A DNA stretch of 48,358 nucleotides from Candidatus Daviesbacteria bacterium (GCA_016176415.1 JACOXH010000005.1:1-48358), one strand, 5' to 3'; shown: positions 9,123 to 18,155, counted from the first letter of the stretch. The notes: a model not told the origin generated them from the letters alone. Translations and numbers: made by a program.

Positions 9123-9151
9123 ACTATATATTAACTATAACCACCCGTCAA
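9123..9151 (-). promoter_or_regulatory. Sigma70-type promoter for candidate sRNA
   Basis: TTGACG - 17 bp - TATAGT on minus strand; predicted TSS falls at the start of the closing stem. Confidence 0.65.
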
Positions 9152-9183
9152 CTGGGACAAAGTAGGTCAGACTGTAGCAAAAT

Positions 9184-9222
9184 TAGATTCTTCACCCCGA
9201 TGAAACGGGGTTCAGAATGACA
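9184..9222. repeat. GTCATTCTGA-family palindromic repeat (partial)
   Basis: AGATTCTTCACCCCGATGAAACGGGGTTCAGAATGACAG. Confidence 0.75.
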
Positions 9223-9231
9223 GAAGGGGAG

Positions 9232-11010
9232 TTATTTGGAAAAGGGGGAGATTTTCCAAAGTTCTTTGGGATTTAGTATTGCTGAAAAGAAGTTTGGCTT
9301 TAGATCCCCAAAATCAAGTATATTTTCTCCGGCATATACTGTTTGTCTGATTTGGGTAGGGTAGTAGTATGGTTTTTCCAGAGTAAAATCAAAAGCATAA
9401 TCAGGCAGCAAATATCTGGCTTCTGTTTCACCGGACATCCCTTCTTTATTTAAAACTATATTTTGTATTGTTTCTCCTGTTGCCCCTTTAATGCTTAATA
9501 TATAGTTACCACTGAAATCTTCCTTCCATTGTAATCCTCCTTTAATTTTTAATACCACAGGAGATTTAACTACTGTAGTAAATTCTAAACTTTGAGAATC
9601 AAACTGTTTACCCCCGTTTAACAGGTTCAAAACTACTTTAAAAGTCCCGCTTTGGGGAGCTTTTAAGTCTAAATTAAAAGTGTATTGCTGGTTAGGTTCT
9701 ACCTTTGTATCTTTTGGTAAAGTAGCAGGAATAATTCCCAATTCTTGTGCTCCCTGAGTTGCAACTAATCTGACCTGATCAGAGCTTAAAGGATCATTCC
9801 AAATTGACTGTCCTGTATTTTCAAGAGTAAAAGAAAGGGGATAATTTTGCCCTGACACAATTGAGGAATAAATTTCTCCTTTTATCAACTTTGCTTTATT
9901 GTCCTGTATAGGTTTACCGGATGTTTTTGGCAAATCCCTTAAAACCTGATACATAGAATAATATTCAGGATATTCCAATCCTAAAATCTTTTGATTTTGC
10001 TTTTGGCCTGTAGGCTTTTTAAAAGAAAAGTGATCGAAAGGAATTTCCTGATAGCTTAATAAAAAAGGTGTTACAGCCACAATCCTGCCTGAATTCCAGG
10101 CATTTTCAAAAGCAGTTTTATAATACTGGGCAACAGTATCTTCATCAGGCAAAGAAGGGTCGTAGTTTAATCCTTCTGCATGTTTCCAGCCTGTTTCAGT
10201 AATAAAAACAGGTAAATTTTTGCTTACCCCTAAATTTCTTAGCTGTTGCAGCTCCCAATACCAACTCCTTACAGTTCCTTTTCCAGAGGCATAGGGAGAA
10301 CCGGCAAAGGCAGGATTAGGATAAGAGTGGGAAACCCAACCATCTAATTTTTGAAGAATTCCCGGTACTGCCTGCTCCATCTGCTGCATAAAGGATAACA
10401 CATCCAGATATCTGGGTAATTGGTTTGGAGCAGAAGCATCAAGACCTGCATTGAGTACAAAAAAGTCCTGATTTTTATTTTTTAGCATTGTAATAAGCTG
10501 ATCTAATGTTTTTGCATAATCTGAGGCGTCAACTTTATTTCCCCATTCTGTAGCGTGATTAGGTTCGTTATAAACAATGATGTAACGGTTTTTAGTGGGC
10601 CAATTTAAACGGTCCAAAAAATCAGCCCAGGCTTGTGCTTCTCCTTCATAAGGTCTTTTCCAAAAACCTCCGCTTTCAGGTTGAGTAGCCAATCTGACTA
10701 AAGGAATTAAATGTCTTCTTCTTAAATCATTAAAAAACTCCTGCCACTTTTCATGATTCCTGTCTTTACTTTCTACTAAAACAGTAATATATCCCCAGTC
10801 ACCGTTATTGTTTACCAACTGTGCAGCAGGGGAAGATTCATCAGGGGTGGCCTGAATAATATGAATCCCAAATTTATTATTGGGAACAGACAACGGATCG
10901 TAAGCAGCAAATACCTCTTGACTTCGGGTTATATTTGGAGATATAAAAAATAAGATGATCAATATCAACGAACCTATTAATGTCTGGGTCTTTTTTAAAA
11001 ATAATTCCAT
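9232..11010 (-). CDS. Secreted glycoside-hydrolase-like (TIM-barrel) protein
   Basis: Signal peptide; YIIVYNEPNHATEWG and VFITETGWKH catalytic-Glu-like motifs. Confidence 0.7.
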   Translation of the reverse strand: MELFLKKTQTLIGSLILIILFFISPNITRSQEVFAAYDPLSVPNNKFGIHIIQATPDESSPAAQLVNNNGDWGYITVLVESKDRNHEKWQEFFNDLRRRHLIPLVRLATQPESGGFWKRPYEGEAQAWADFLDRLNWPTKNRYIIVYNEPNHATEWGNKVDASDYAKTLDQLITMLKNKNQDFFVLNAGLDASAPNQLPRYLDVLSFMQQMEQAVPGILQKLDGWVSHSYPNPAFAGSPYASGKGTVRSWYWELQQLRNLGVSKNLPVFITETGWKHAEGLNYDPSLPDEDTVAQYYKTAFENAWNSGRIVAVTPFLLSYQEIPFDHFSFKKPTGQKQNQKILGLEYPEYYSMYQVLRDLPKTSGKPIQDNKAKLIKGEIYSSIVSGQNYPLSFTLENTGQSIWNDPLSSDQVRLVATQGAQELGIIPATLPKDTKVEPNQQYTFNLDLKAPQSGTFKVVLNLLNGGKQFDSQSLEFTTVVKSPVVLKIKGGLQWKEDFSGNYILSIKGATGETIQNIVLNKEGMSGETEARYLLPDYAFDFTLEKPYYYPTQIRQTVYAGENILDFGDLKPNFFSAILNPKELWKISPFSK

Positions 11011-11200
11011 GAAACCTTACTCTTTTATATGGCGCGGCAGGGAAATTAAAATAGAAAAAATCAATTTAATTCACACTTCTAAAAACGGCGCCTGTGTATT
11101 TTACCATTTTTCTGTCAGTTCCAAAGGAAATTTTTACAGATTAAGATTTGATACAGGCAAAATGAGCTGGATTTTGGAGGCTGCAGAATGCGACGGGTAA
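10955..11200 (+). CDS. DUF6504-like small protein next to dinB
   Basis: ININEPINVWVFF...KPYSFIWRGREIKIEKINLIHTSKNGACVFYHFSVSSKGNFYRLRFDTGKMSWIL; resembles small proteins next to dinB. Confidence 0.6.
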   Translation: MININEPINVWVFFKNNSMKPYSFIWRGREIKIEKINLIHTSKNGACVFYHFSVSSKGNFYRLRFDTGKMSWILEAAECDG

Positions 11201-11224
11201 TGCATATTGATTTTAATTCTTTAG
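11200..11224 (+). pseudogene. Remnant of a former dinB 5' end
   Basis: ATGCATATTGATTTTAATTCTTTAG (MHIDFNSL) in a TAATG overlap with the upstream stop; repeated at 11262-11285 in the intact dinB (LHIDFNSY). Confidence 0.6.
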
Positions 11225-11249
11225 ATTGCCAATCGCAAGAATTGTACCT

Positions 11250-12575
11250 ATGAATAAAGTTATTTTACATATTGACTTCAATTCTTACTTTGCTTCTGTT
11301 GAACAACAGGCTAATCCAAGATTAAGAGGTAAACCCATTGGAGTCACAGGAGGGGACAGATTAAAAAGAACAGTACTGGGTGCAGCTTCCATAGAAGCAA
11401 AAAAGTTTGGGGTAAAAACAGGCATGCAGATCTGGGAAGCAAAAAAATTATGTCCTCAAATTATTCTGGTTGCAGGGGATTCTGATAAGTATATGGAAAC
11501 AACCAAGCGCTTCTTAAATATCCTCAAAGACTACAGCCCATATTTAGAAGTGTTTTCTATTGATGAAGCATTTATGGAAATAGAAACTACTCGTAAGAGT
11601 CTAGACTCTAGTTACTTGACTCTACTTCCGAAGGAAGGGTGTATTGTCACTATTGCTCAAGAGATTAAGCAGAGAATTAAAGGTGAGATTGGGGAATATA
11701 TTACATGCTCAATCGGAATTTCCTACAACAAACTAATGGCTAAGCTGGCTGGATCTTTAAAAAAACCAGACGGGTTAGTAGTGATTCCTGATCAACAAAC
11801 TGCTATTAAGATACTGGATACCATAGAACTTGATGAAATTTGCGGGATCGGACCAAGAATCAAAAATAGATTAAACAATTTAGGTATATTTAATTTTACT
11901 CAACTAAGACAAGTTCCTCTGGAAAGCTTACTTGCTTCTTTTAAAAGCTATGGTCAAACACTTTATAACATGGCCAGAGGCATTGATCATTCACCTGTAA
12001 TCCCTTTCTATGAAAAAGGGCAGGTTAAATCCATAGGTCACAGGCACACTATTGATCATGATACTTGTGACCAGGAAGAAATTAAACAGCTGCTTTTAAA
12101 GCTTTCTGAAATGGTGGGAAGAAGATTAAGAGCTAAAAAATTACTGGGCAAAACTGTCCACTGCTGGTACAGACAGGCCTTACACCCTAGGTGTAGCTTC
12201 ACTCCTACCTCCGAGGTAGGAGTGATCGGACACGTAGGGTTTTCTGGTGATGGGATGCAGACAACAATCCTACCCACCAATGATGGTTTGGATATTTTTA
12301 AAGCTGCATGGAAAGTGTTTTTGCAGATTTGGAACAAAGAAAAAATCAGAATGATTGGTCTTTCTGTTTCCAATCTTCAGGGAGAAACTCCTCAAAATTT
12401 AAGTTTGCTGCCTGAAACGAGTAAACGAGACACGATGTTACGAGTACTCGATGAAATTAATGATAAATATGGTGAGTTCACTTTACAAAGGGGAGTATTG
12501 CTTACCTCTGCCAAAATCAAAAGAAAACCCAACCCTTTTTTAAGATCCGAAGGATCGCAAGCTTTGCTTATCTGA
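11250..12575 (+). CDS. dinB: DNA polymerase IV (Y family) with in-frame repeat insertions
   Basis: ILHIDFNSYFASVEQQANP, FSIDEAFMEIE, SIGISYNKLMAKLAGSLKKPDG, ICGIGPRIKNRLNNLGI. Confidence 0.93.
   Translation: MNKVILHIDFNSYFASVEQQANPRLRGKPIGVTGGDRLKRTVLGAASIEAKKFGVKTGMQIWEAKKLCPQIILVAGDSDKYMETTKRFLNILKDYSPYLEVFSIDEAFMEIETTRKSLDSSYLTLLPKEGCIVTIAQEIKQRIKGEIGEYITCSIGISYNKLMAKLAGSLKKPDGLVVIPDQQTAIKILDTIELDEICGIGPRIKNRLNNLGIFNFTQLRQVPLESLLASFKSYGQTLYNMARGIDHSPVIPFYEKGQVKSIGHRHTIDHDTCDQEEIKQLLLKLSEMVGRRLRAKKLLGKTVHCWYRQALHPRCSFTPTSEVGVIGHVGFSGDGMQTTILPTNDGLDIFKAAWKVFLQIWNKEKIRMIGLSVSNLQGETPQNLSLLPETSKRDTMLRVLDEINDKYGEFTLQRGVLLTSAKIKRKPNPFLRSEGSQALLI
12183..12243. repeat. REP-like element, family A, in frame inside dinB
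   Basis: ACCCTAGGTGTAGCTTCACTCCTACCTCCGAGGTAGGAGTGATCGGACACGTAGGGTTTT; translated as HPRCSFTPTSEVGVIGHVGF. Confidence 0.88.
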
Positions 12576-12583
12576 CAGAAGGT

Positions 12584-13993
12584 TCAAATTGTAACTATTT
12601 TTATAGTATCTGTTGTACCGCTTACTCCTATTAAAGACCCGCTCACAATTACCACCTTATCATCTTTTTCTGCCACTTTATTTTTTTTAATGGCAGAAAT
12701 TACCTCTTTCCAGAAAATATTGTAATTTTTAGCTCCTTTGATCTTAAAAGACTCAACTCCCCAAACCATCTGAAGCTGATTTCTTACCTGATCATTGTGA
12801 ACTATGGCAATAATTTTAGCTTCAGGTCTAAATGAAGCTAAAATTTTAGCACTATGGCCTGCAGTGGTGGCTATCACCACAGTTTTAGCCCCAATTCTGT
12901 AGGCAATATTGGCAGCAGAAGAAACTATAGCGCTTATTGGTTTTTGCTTTGGAGGAATATTGCGCCAGTCAATTTGAATAAAGTGCTTAAATTGCTGATG
13001 CTCTTCGACTGATAAAATAATTTCATTCATCATTTTTACTGCCTCAACAGGATATGCCCCTGCTGCTGTTTCAGCAGAAAGTATTACAGCATCCACCTCG
13101 TTTAAAACTGCATGAGCTACATCAGAAGCTTCAGCTCTGGTTGGCCTTGGGTTGTGAATCATTGATTCAAGCATTTGGGTAGCAACTATCACAGGCTTTT
13201 GAAACTGCCTTGCTAAATTTACTATTTTTTGCTGAACCAAAGGAACCTGTGACCCTCTTATCTCAATCCCTAAATCTCCTCTGGCTACCATCACTGCATC
13301 TGTTTCTTTGATAATTTCTTCCAAATTTAATACTGCTTCTTTTTTCTCAATTTTAGCTATAATTTGAACAGATTTTTTACTTTTTTCAATGATTATTTTT
13401 GCAGCTTTTAAATCATCAGCAGTTCTTACAAATGATAAAGCTACAAAATCCACCCCTTCTTTTAAAACAAATTCCAGATCTTTTTTATCTTTTTGGGTGA
13501 ATGAATGATTTTCAATTTTAGTATCAGGAATATTTACTCCTTTATTGGAAGAAATAATACCCTCATTTTGGGCATGAGTAAGAATTGTATTTTTATTTAC
13601 TCCTTTAACTTTAAGTTCAACCAAACCATCATTTAAAAAAATTCTTTCTCCTTTTTTCACATATGGAGAAAGATCAAACTGCATGGGAATTTCATCAGGT
13701 AAAGGATTAATACTTAAGGAAATAGATTCTCCTTTTTTAATTTTTCTGTCTCCCTTTAAAAAACCCAGGCGGAGTTTTGGTCCCTGTAAATCAGCCATAA
13801 TGGCAACAGATTTGTTAAGCTTACGGGCAATAACTCTGATGGTTTTAATTTGTTCCTTTCTTTCTGCATAAGTACCATGAGAGAAATTAAGTCTTGCAAC
13901 GTTTAAGCCTGCTCTGATTAAGGCTTCAATAACCTTAGGGGAAGAAGAAGCAGGACCGATTGTTGCCACAATTTTTGTTCTTTTAGTAATCAT
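12584..13993 (-). CDS. pyk: Pyruvate kinase
   Basis: RTKIVATIGPASSSPKVIEALIRAGLNVARLNFSHG, IAKIEKKEAVLNLEEI, MVARGDLGIEI, ATQMLESMIHNPRPTRAEASDVAHAV. Confidence 0.95.
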   Translation of the reverse strand: MITKRTKIVATIGPASSSPKVIEALIRAGLNVARLNFSHGTYAERKEQIKTIRVIARKLNKSVAIMADLQGPKLRLGFLKGDRKIKKGESISLSINPLPDEIPMQFDLSPYVKKGERIFLNDGLVELKVKGVNKNTILTHAQNEGIISSNKGVNIPDTKIENHSFTQKDKKDLEFVLKEGVDFVALSFVRTADDLKAAKIIIEKSKKSVQIIAKIEKKEAVLNLEEIIKETDAVMVARGDLGIEIRGSQVPLVQQKIVNLARQFQKPVIVATQMLESMIHNPRPTRAEASDVAHAVLNEVDAVILSAETAAGAYPVEAVKMMNEIILSVEEHQQFKHFIQIDWRNIPPKQKPISAIVSSAANIAYRIGAKTVVIATTAGHSAKILASFRPEAKIIAIVHNDQVRNQLQMVWGVESFKIKGAKNYNIFWKEVISAIKKNKVAEKDDKVVIVSGSLIGVSGTTDTIKIVTI

Positions 13994-14069
13994 CGGGATA
14001 TTCTAGCACAAATCTAAAACCACTATAAGTCTGTAGTGAATTAAATAAAAAAGTAGTATATTAAACTTA

Positions 14070-15029
14070 ATGAAAATTATAGTTACCGGTGGTGCAGGAT
14101 TTTTAGGCTCACACCTTTGTGATAAGTTAATTGAACAAGGCCATCAGGTCCTTTGTATTGATAATTTAATTACAGGCAATCCTCAAAATATTGCCCACTT
14201 ACAAAATTCTCCTGACTTCCAGTTTGTAGAAGCTGATGCTGCTGATCCTTTCCCACAGGATTTAGACTTTGATGCTTTATACCATATGGCTTCTCCTGCT
14301 TCTCCCAATAAAAACAATCCCCAAAGCTATATGGCTTTGCCATTTGAAACCATGCAGGTTAACTCATTAGGAACATGGAACTTGTGTGAGGAAGCTTTAA
14401 CAAGGGGAGCAAAGTTTTTATTTGCTTCCACCTCTGAAGCTTATGGCGATCCTTTAGAGCACCCTCAAAAAGAAACATACAAAGGTAATGTGTCTACCAC
14501 AGGCCCCAGAGCAGTCTATGATGAGTCAAAAAGGTTTGGGGAAACCATAACTTCTGCTTATGTTAAACATAAAAAGCTGGATGGCAGAATTATCAGGATT
14601 TTTAACACCTATGGCCCCAGGATGGCTGCTGATGGCAGGGTAGTAATAGAGTTTGTGAATGCTGCTTTGCAAAATAAACCCTTTCCAGTTTTTGGAGACG
14701 GTAAACAAACAAGGTCTTTTTGTTATGTATCAGATTTAATAGAAGGAATTATAGCTGCTATGGAAAAGGGGCACCCTGGAGAAGTTTATAATTTAGGCAA
14801 TCCCAATGAGTTTACTATTTTAGAGCTTGCTGAAAAGGTAAAACAGCTCACAGGAGCTTCTTCAGAAACCTCTTTTACAGAATCTTTACCAACGGATGAT
14901 CCTTTAAAAAGATGTCCTGATATTACCAAAGCAAGAGATATTTTAGGCTGGGAACCAAAAGTTGAGCTTGAAGAAGGCCTCAAAAAACTAATCGTTCATT
15001 TGCAAACTATCCAAAAACCCCAGGTGTAG
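14070..15029 (+). CDS. NAD-dependent epimerase/dehydratase (UDP-glucuronate decarboxylase-like)
   Basis: IIVTGGAGFLGSHLCDKLIEQGH, STSEAYGDPLEHPQ, GPRAVYDESKRFGE, IFNTYGPRM; stop codon lies within a REP-like repeat. Confidence 0.88.
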   Translation: MKIIVTGGAGFLGSHLCDKLIEQGHQVLCIDNLITGNPQNIAHLQNSPDFQFVEADAADPFPQDLDFDALYHMASPASPNKNNPQSYMALPFETMQVNSLGTWNLCEEALTRGAKFLFASTSEAYGDPLEHPQKETYKGNVSTTGPRAVYDESKRFGETITSAYVKHKKLDGRIIRIFNTYGPRMAADGRVVIEFVNAALQNKPFPVFGDGKQTRSFCYVSDLIEGIIAAMEKGHPGEVYNLGNPNEFTILELAEKVKQLTGASSETSFTESLPTDDPLKRCPDITKARDILGWEPKVELEEGLKKLIVHLQTIQKPQV

Positions 15030-15075
15030 CTTCACTCCTACCTAACACGTGGGCTCATCGCCCAACGAGGTAGGA
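15013..15075. repeat. REP-like element, family A, long-loop variant, right arm degenerate
   Basis: AAAAACCCCAGGTGTAGCTTCACTCCTACCTAACACGTGGGCTCATCGCCCAACGAGGTAGGA. Confidence 0.8.
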
Positions 15076-15144
15076 TATAACAAGTTTTGCTAAATTAATC
15101 CCAAATTGGTAAAATGTTAGCTGTCTAAGTGAGATGTCATTTAA

Positions 15145-15217
15145 GCGCCCGTAGCTCAGCGGATAGAGCAAGTGAATTCTAATCACTTGGTCGGGGGTTC
15201 GATTCCCTCCGGGCGTA
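15145..15217 (+). tRNA. tRNA-Arg (TCT)
   Basis: GCGCCCGTAGCTCAGCGGATAGAGCAAGTGAATTCTAATCACTTGGTCGGGGGTTCGATTCCCTCCGGGCGTA cloverleaf. Confidence 0.95.
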
Positions 15218-15223
15218 CAAAAT

Positions 15224-15535
15224 ATGAAACCTGAAAGAATCAAACGCTGGTTTGGAATAGATCAATTAAAAGATGGTTCAGCAAAGCTGCCGGAAGAAGA
15301 ACGTTCTGTAGTAGGAGTTGTGTTTGAAGACACTACAAACCCTTATGAACAAATTGGAGAATTAAAAGGCACTCCTGCAATTGATCAGCTAAAAGGAAAA
15401 TTACACTGGATTCCTGTTCCCCAGAAGAAAAAAACATGGATTGCTTTAATTATTGGCACAACAGCAGCAGTAGGTACAGCTTACATAGGCTACCGTCATT
15501 TCCAGGAACGTTCCAAAAGAAAAAATCCAAACTAA
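15224..15535 (+). CDS. Hypothetical membrane-anchored protein
   Basis: MKPERIKRWFGIDQLKDGS...; C-terminal TM. Confidence 0.5.
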   Translation: MKPERIKRWFGIDQLKDGSAKLPEEERSVVGVVFEDTTNPYEQIGELKGTPAIDQLKGKLHWIPVPQKKKTWIALIIGTTAAVGTAYIGYRHFQERSKRKNPN

Positions 15536-15540
15536 AACCT

Positions 15541-15813
15541 ATGTATAGAGTAGAAGCATCTGAAAATTTAGCAAAAGAAACAGAAAATATGTCTCTGGTA
15601 AACAAATTCAGAGAAAGGCTGGTACGGTCAGAGGTGACAATGAGGGGGAGACTGCGTACTGCAGGCGGAACAGTGCTTGAACAAAGATATTCTGCATTAA
15701 AAGCAGTTCAGGCGCATATTAAATCCCTGGATGATTGGATTAAACCCGATAAATCCGGACACGGAGTTATCGGTGAAGCAACATTCAGAGCATCAAACGG
15801 AGGCCTCTTTTGA
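15541..15813 (+). CDS. Hypothetical protein
   Basis: MYRVEASENLAKETENMSLVNKFRERLVRSEVTMRGRLRTAGG; ATG 15541 preferred over the track start. Confidence 0.45.
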   Translation: MYRVEASENLAKETENMSLVNKFRERLVRSEVTMRGRLRTAGGTVLEQRYSALKAVQAHIKSLDDWIKPDKSGHGVIGEATFRASNGGLF

Positions 15814-15825
15814 ACCTTCTTACAG

Positions 15826-17514
15826 CTAAAACAGACCGACTATCTTGCCATTTTCATCTATATCCACCTTTTCTCCTGCCGGCACTGAAGGAAGCCCCGG
15901 CATTGTCCTCATCTCACCCAGCAAGGGATATAAAAACCCTGCTCCTGCTGAAAGCCTTACATCCCTGATAGGGACTGTAAACCCAGTTGGCCTGCCTTTT
16001 AGGGTTTTGTCATGAGACAAAGATTCATGAGTCTTGGCCATGCAAATTGGTAAATTTCCATACCCTAACTGTTCATACATCTTGATAGCTTTCTCTGCAG
16101 CAGGAAGATAAGTCACCCCTTTAGCCCCGTAAATTTTAGTAGCTATAGTTTCTATCTTTTGTTTAATAGGAGCATCAAGAGGGTAGAGAAATTTAAAATC
16201 ACTTTTCTTCTCACAGGCCCTGACTACTGCCTCTGCCATCTCTTTACCACCCTTTCCTCCCAAAGCATGAATCTCACTGGTGCAAACCTCATCTGCTCCT
16301 GACTTTAAAGCCAGATTTTGCACCAAATCTATCTCTGCTTCTGTATCTGTGGCAAACTTGTTTAGGGCTACCACTACCGGAATCCCAAAATATTTCATAT
16401 TTTCTATCTGTTTTTGTAAATTCTCACAACCATTTCTGACTGCATCCAAATCCTCCTGGATGAGTCCCGGGTCCAAAGGCTTACCAGCTACCACTGTAAA
16501 CTTCCCGCTGTGCATTTTTAACGCCCTGATGGTGGCTACAATCACAGCAGCATCAGGTTTTAACCCGCTGACCCTGCATTTAATATTCATAAACTTTTCT
16601 GCCCCCAAATCTGCTCCAAAACCACTTTCTGTCACCACATAATCAGCTAACTTTAAAGCAATTTGATCTGCCAAAACAGAACTGTTACCGTGTGCAATAT
16701 TGGCAAAAGGCCCGCAATGCACAAAGGCAGGAGTATTTTCCAAAGTCTGCATCAAGTTTGGTTTAATAGCGTCCTTCAAAAGTACAGTCATTGCCCCTGC
16801 TACTTTTAAATCTTCAGCAGTCACTGGTTTACCGTCATATGTAGTTGCCACCACAATTTTCCCCAAACGCTCCCTTAAATCCTTTAAACTGGTAGTTAAA
16901 GCTAGTATTGCCATAACTTCAGAAGCTACAGTAATATCATAACCAGTCTCCCTTGGCGCCCCTTCTTTATTTAAACCAATCACAATGCTTCTCAAAGCTC
17001 TGTCAGACACGTCAACCACCCTCCTGAAAGTTACAGCCTGAGGATTAATGTTTAACTTGTTACCATGGAAAATATGATTGTCCACAAAAGCTGCCAGTAA
17101 ATTGTGAGCTAACCCTATGGCATGAATATCACCTGTTAAGTGCAGGTTAAAATCCTCCATAGGCACAATTTGAGAATAACCCCCTCCCGCAGCTCCTCCT
17201 TTAATGCCAAACACAGGTCCTAAAGATGGTTGTCTTATGCAAATAATGGCTTTTTTACCAATTTTTGCCAAAGCCTGACCCAGCCCCACAGTAGTAGTTG
17301 TTTTGCCTTCTCCTAATGGAGTAGGGGTGATTGCCGTGACATCTATATATTTACCGTTTGGTTTTTTTTGAAGTCTTTTCAGTAAATCAAGGGAGATTTT
17401 TGCTTTATAATTACCATACAACTCGAGTTCGTTTTCTTTAATACCCAACTCTGCTGCTATTTTTACAATTGATTTTAATTTAGCGGCCTGCGCAATTTCT
17501 AAATCACTTTTCAT
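15826..17514 (-). CDS. fhs: Formate--tetrahydrofolate ligase
   Basis: TPTPLGEGKTTTTVGLGQAL, RQPSLGPVFGIKGGAAGGGYSQIVPMEDFNLHLTGDIHAI. Confidence 0.96.
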   Translation of the reverse strand: MKSDLEIAQAAKLKSIVKIAAELGIKENELELYGNYKAKISLDLLKRLQKKPNGKYIDVTAITPTPLGEGKTTTTVGLGQALAKIGKKAIICIRQPSLGPVFGIKGGAAGGGYSQIVPMEDFNLHLTGDIHAIGLAHNLLAAFVDNHIFHGNKLNINPQAVTFRRVVDVSDRALRSIVIGLNKEGAPRETGYDITVASEVMAILALTTSLKDLRERLGKIVVATTYDGKPVTAEDLKVAGAMTVLLKDAIKPNLMQTLENTPAFVHCGPFANIAHGNSSVLADQIALKLADYVVTESGFGADLGAEKFMNIKCRVSGLKPDAAVIVATIRALKMHSGKFTVVAGKPLDPGLIQEDLDAVRNGCENLQKQIENMKYFGIPVVVALNKFATDTEAEIDLVQNLALKSGADEVCTSEIHALGGKGGKEMAEAVVRACEKKSDFKFLYPLDAPIKQKIETIATKIYGAKGVTYLPAAEKAIKMYEQLGYGNLPICMAKTHESLSHDKTLKGRPTGFTVPIRDVRLSAGAGFLYPLLGEMRTMPGLPSVPAGEKVDIDENGKIVGLF

Positions 17515-17543
17515 TTTTCCTGTTGGGAAAAATTATATCATGA

Positions 17544-17879
17544 TTATCTGACCTGTGCCCGTCTCGAATACAACTTTGTCCAGGCAGTCAGTATTGTCAC
17601 AACTCCTATGATGACCAGCGTCCAAAGAGCAGAGGTCAGTGTACTAAATCCCAGTACAAACGGAGCAAAGACTGCCGAAAGACCAGTGAGTCCCATAACC
17701 CAGTATTCCCACCTTTCTCTGTCTGCTGCCAAACCTTCAAAAATAGAGGAGACTATCAATACTCCTCCCACAATCAGGCTTGTCCACAGTGCTACAGCAT
17801 CAAAACTGTAATTAAAAAGATAGGGGGCCACTATTGCTACCAGGCCTAAGAAACCTGTTAACAAATACATATTTTTCAC
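17544..17879 (-). CDS. SPW-repeat-type small membrane protein
   Basis: Two related halves (LFNYSFDAVALWTSLIVGG / FVLGFSTLTSALWTLVIIG); strong AGGAGGTGA SD. Confidence 0.65.
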   Translation of the reverse strand: MKNMYLLTGFLGLVAIVAPYLFNYSFDAVALWTSLIVGGVLIVSSIFEGLAADRERWEYWVMGLTGLSAVFAPFVLGFSTLTSALWTLVIIGVVTILTAWTKLYSRRAQVR

Positions 17880-17957
17880 CTCCTCACCAAACTTTAAACC
17901 GGCTAAACTATAACTTTTTTGATTGAGGCTTGCAGTAATAAAATCTGAATTTAGCCA

Positions 17958-17994
17958 GTAATAATTATTACAAAAGAGAGGTAATAATCATTAC
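17958..17994. promoter_or_regulatory. Tandem palindromic operator-like sites
   Basis: GTAATAATTATTAC (17958-17971) and GTAATAATCATTAC (17981-17994), 23 bp apart, within inverted CAGTAATRATTATTAC. Confidence 0.5.
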
Positions 17995-18155
17995 TGCAAA
18001 TGAAAGAGCCTGAGGTGTATAAAGGTATCACTCGGGATTGGGGGCAGGAAAAAGTCAAATTTCTTTTGACCAATTCGAGAAATAAACGGAGCGACAATAT
18101 TTAAAAAATAGCTTCCAAAAGCATTTCTTGATCCTGCCCTACACCGGGCTCCAAA

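Noticed and set aside
12056-12373. Minus-strand ORF across the dinB repeat
   Set aside because: Antisense of dinB; the palindrome is open on both strands.
15055-15243. ORF MILSGFIFCTPGGNRTPDQVIRIHLLYPLSYGRLND (minus strand)
   Set aside because: Antisense translation of tRNA-Arg; a typical artefact.
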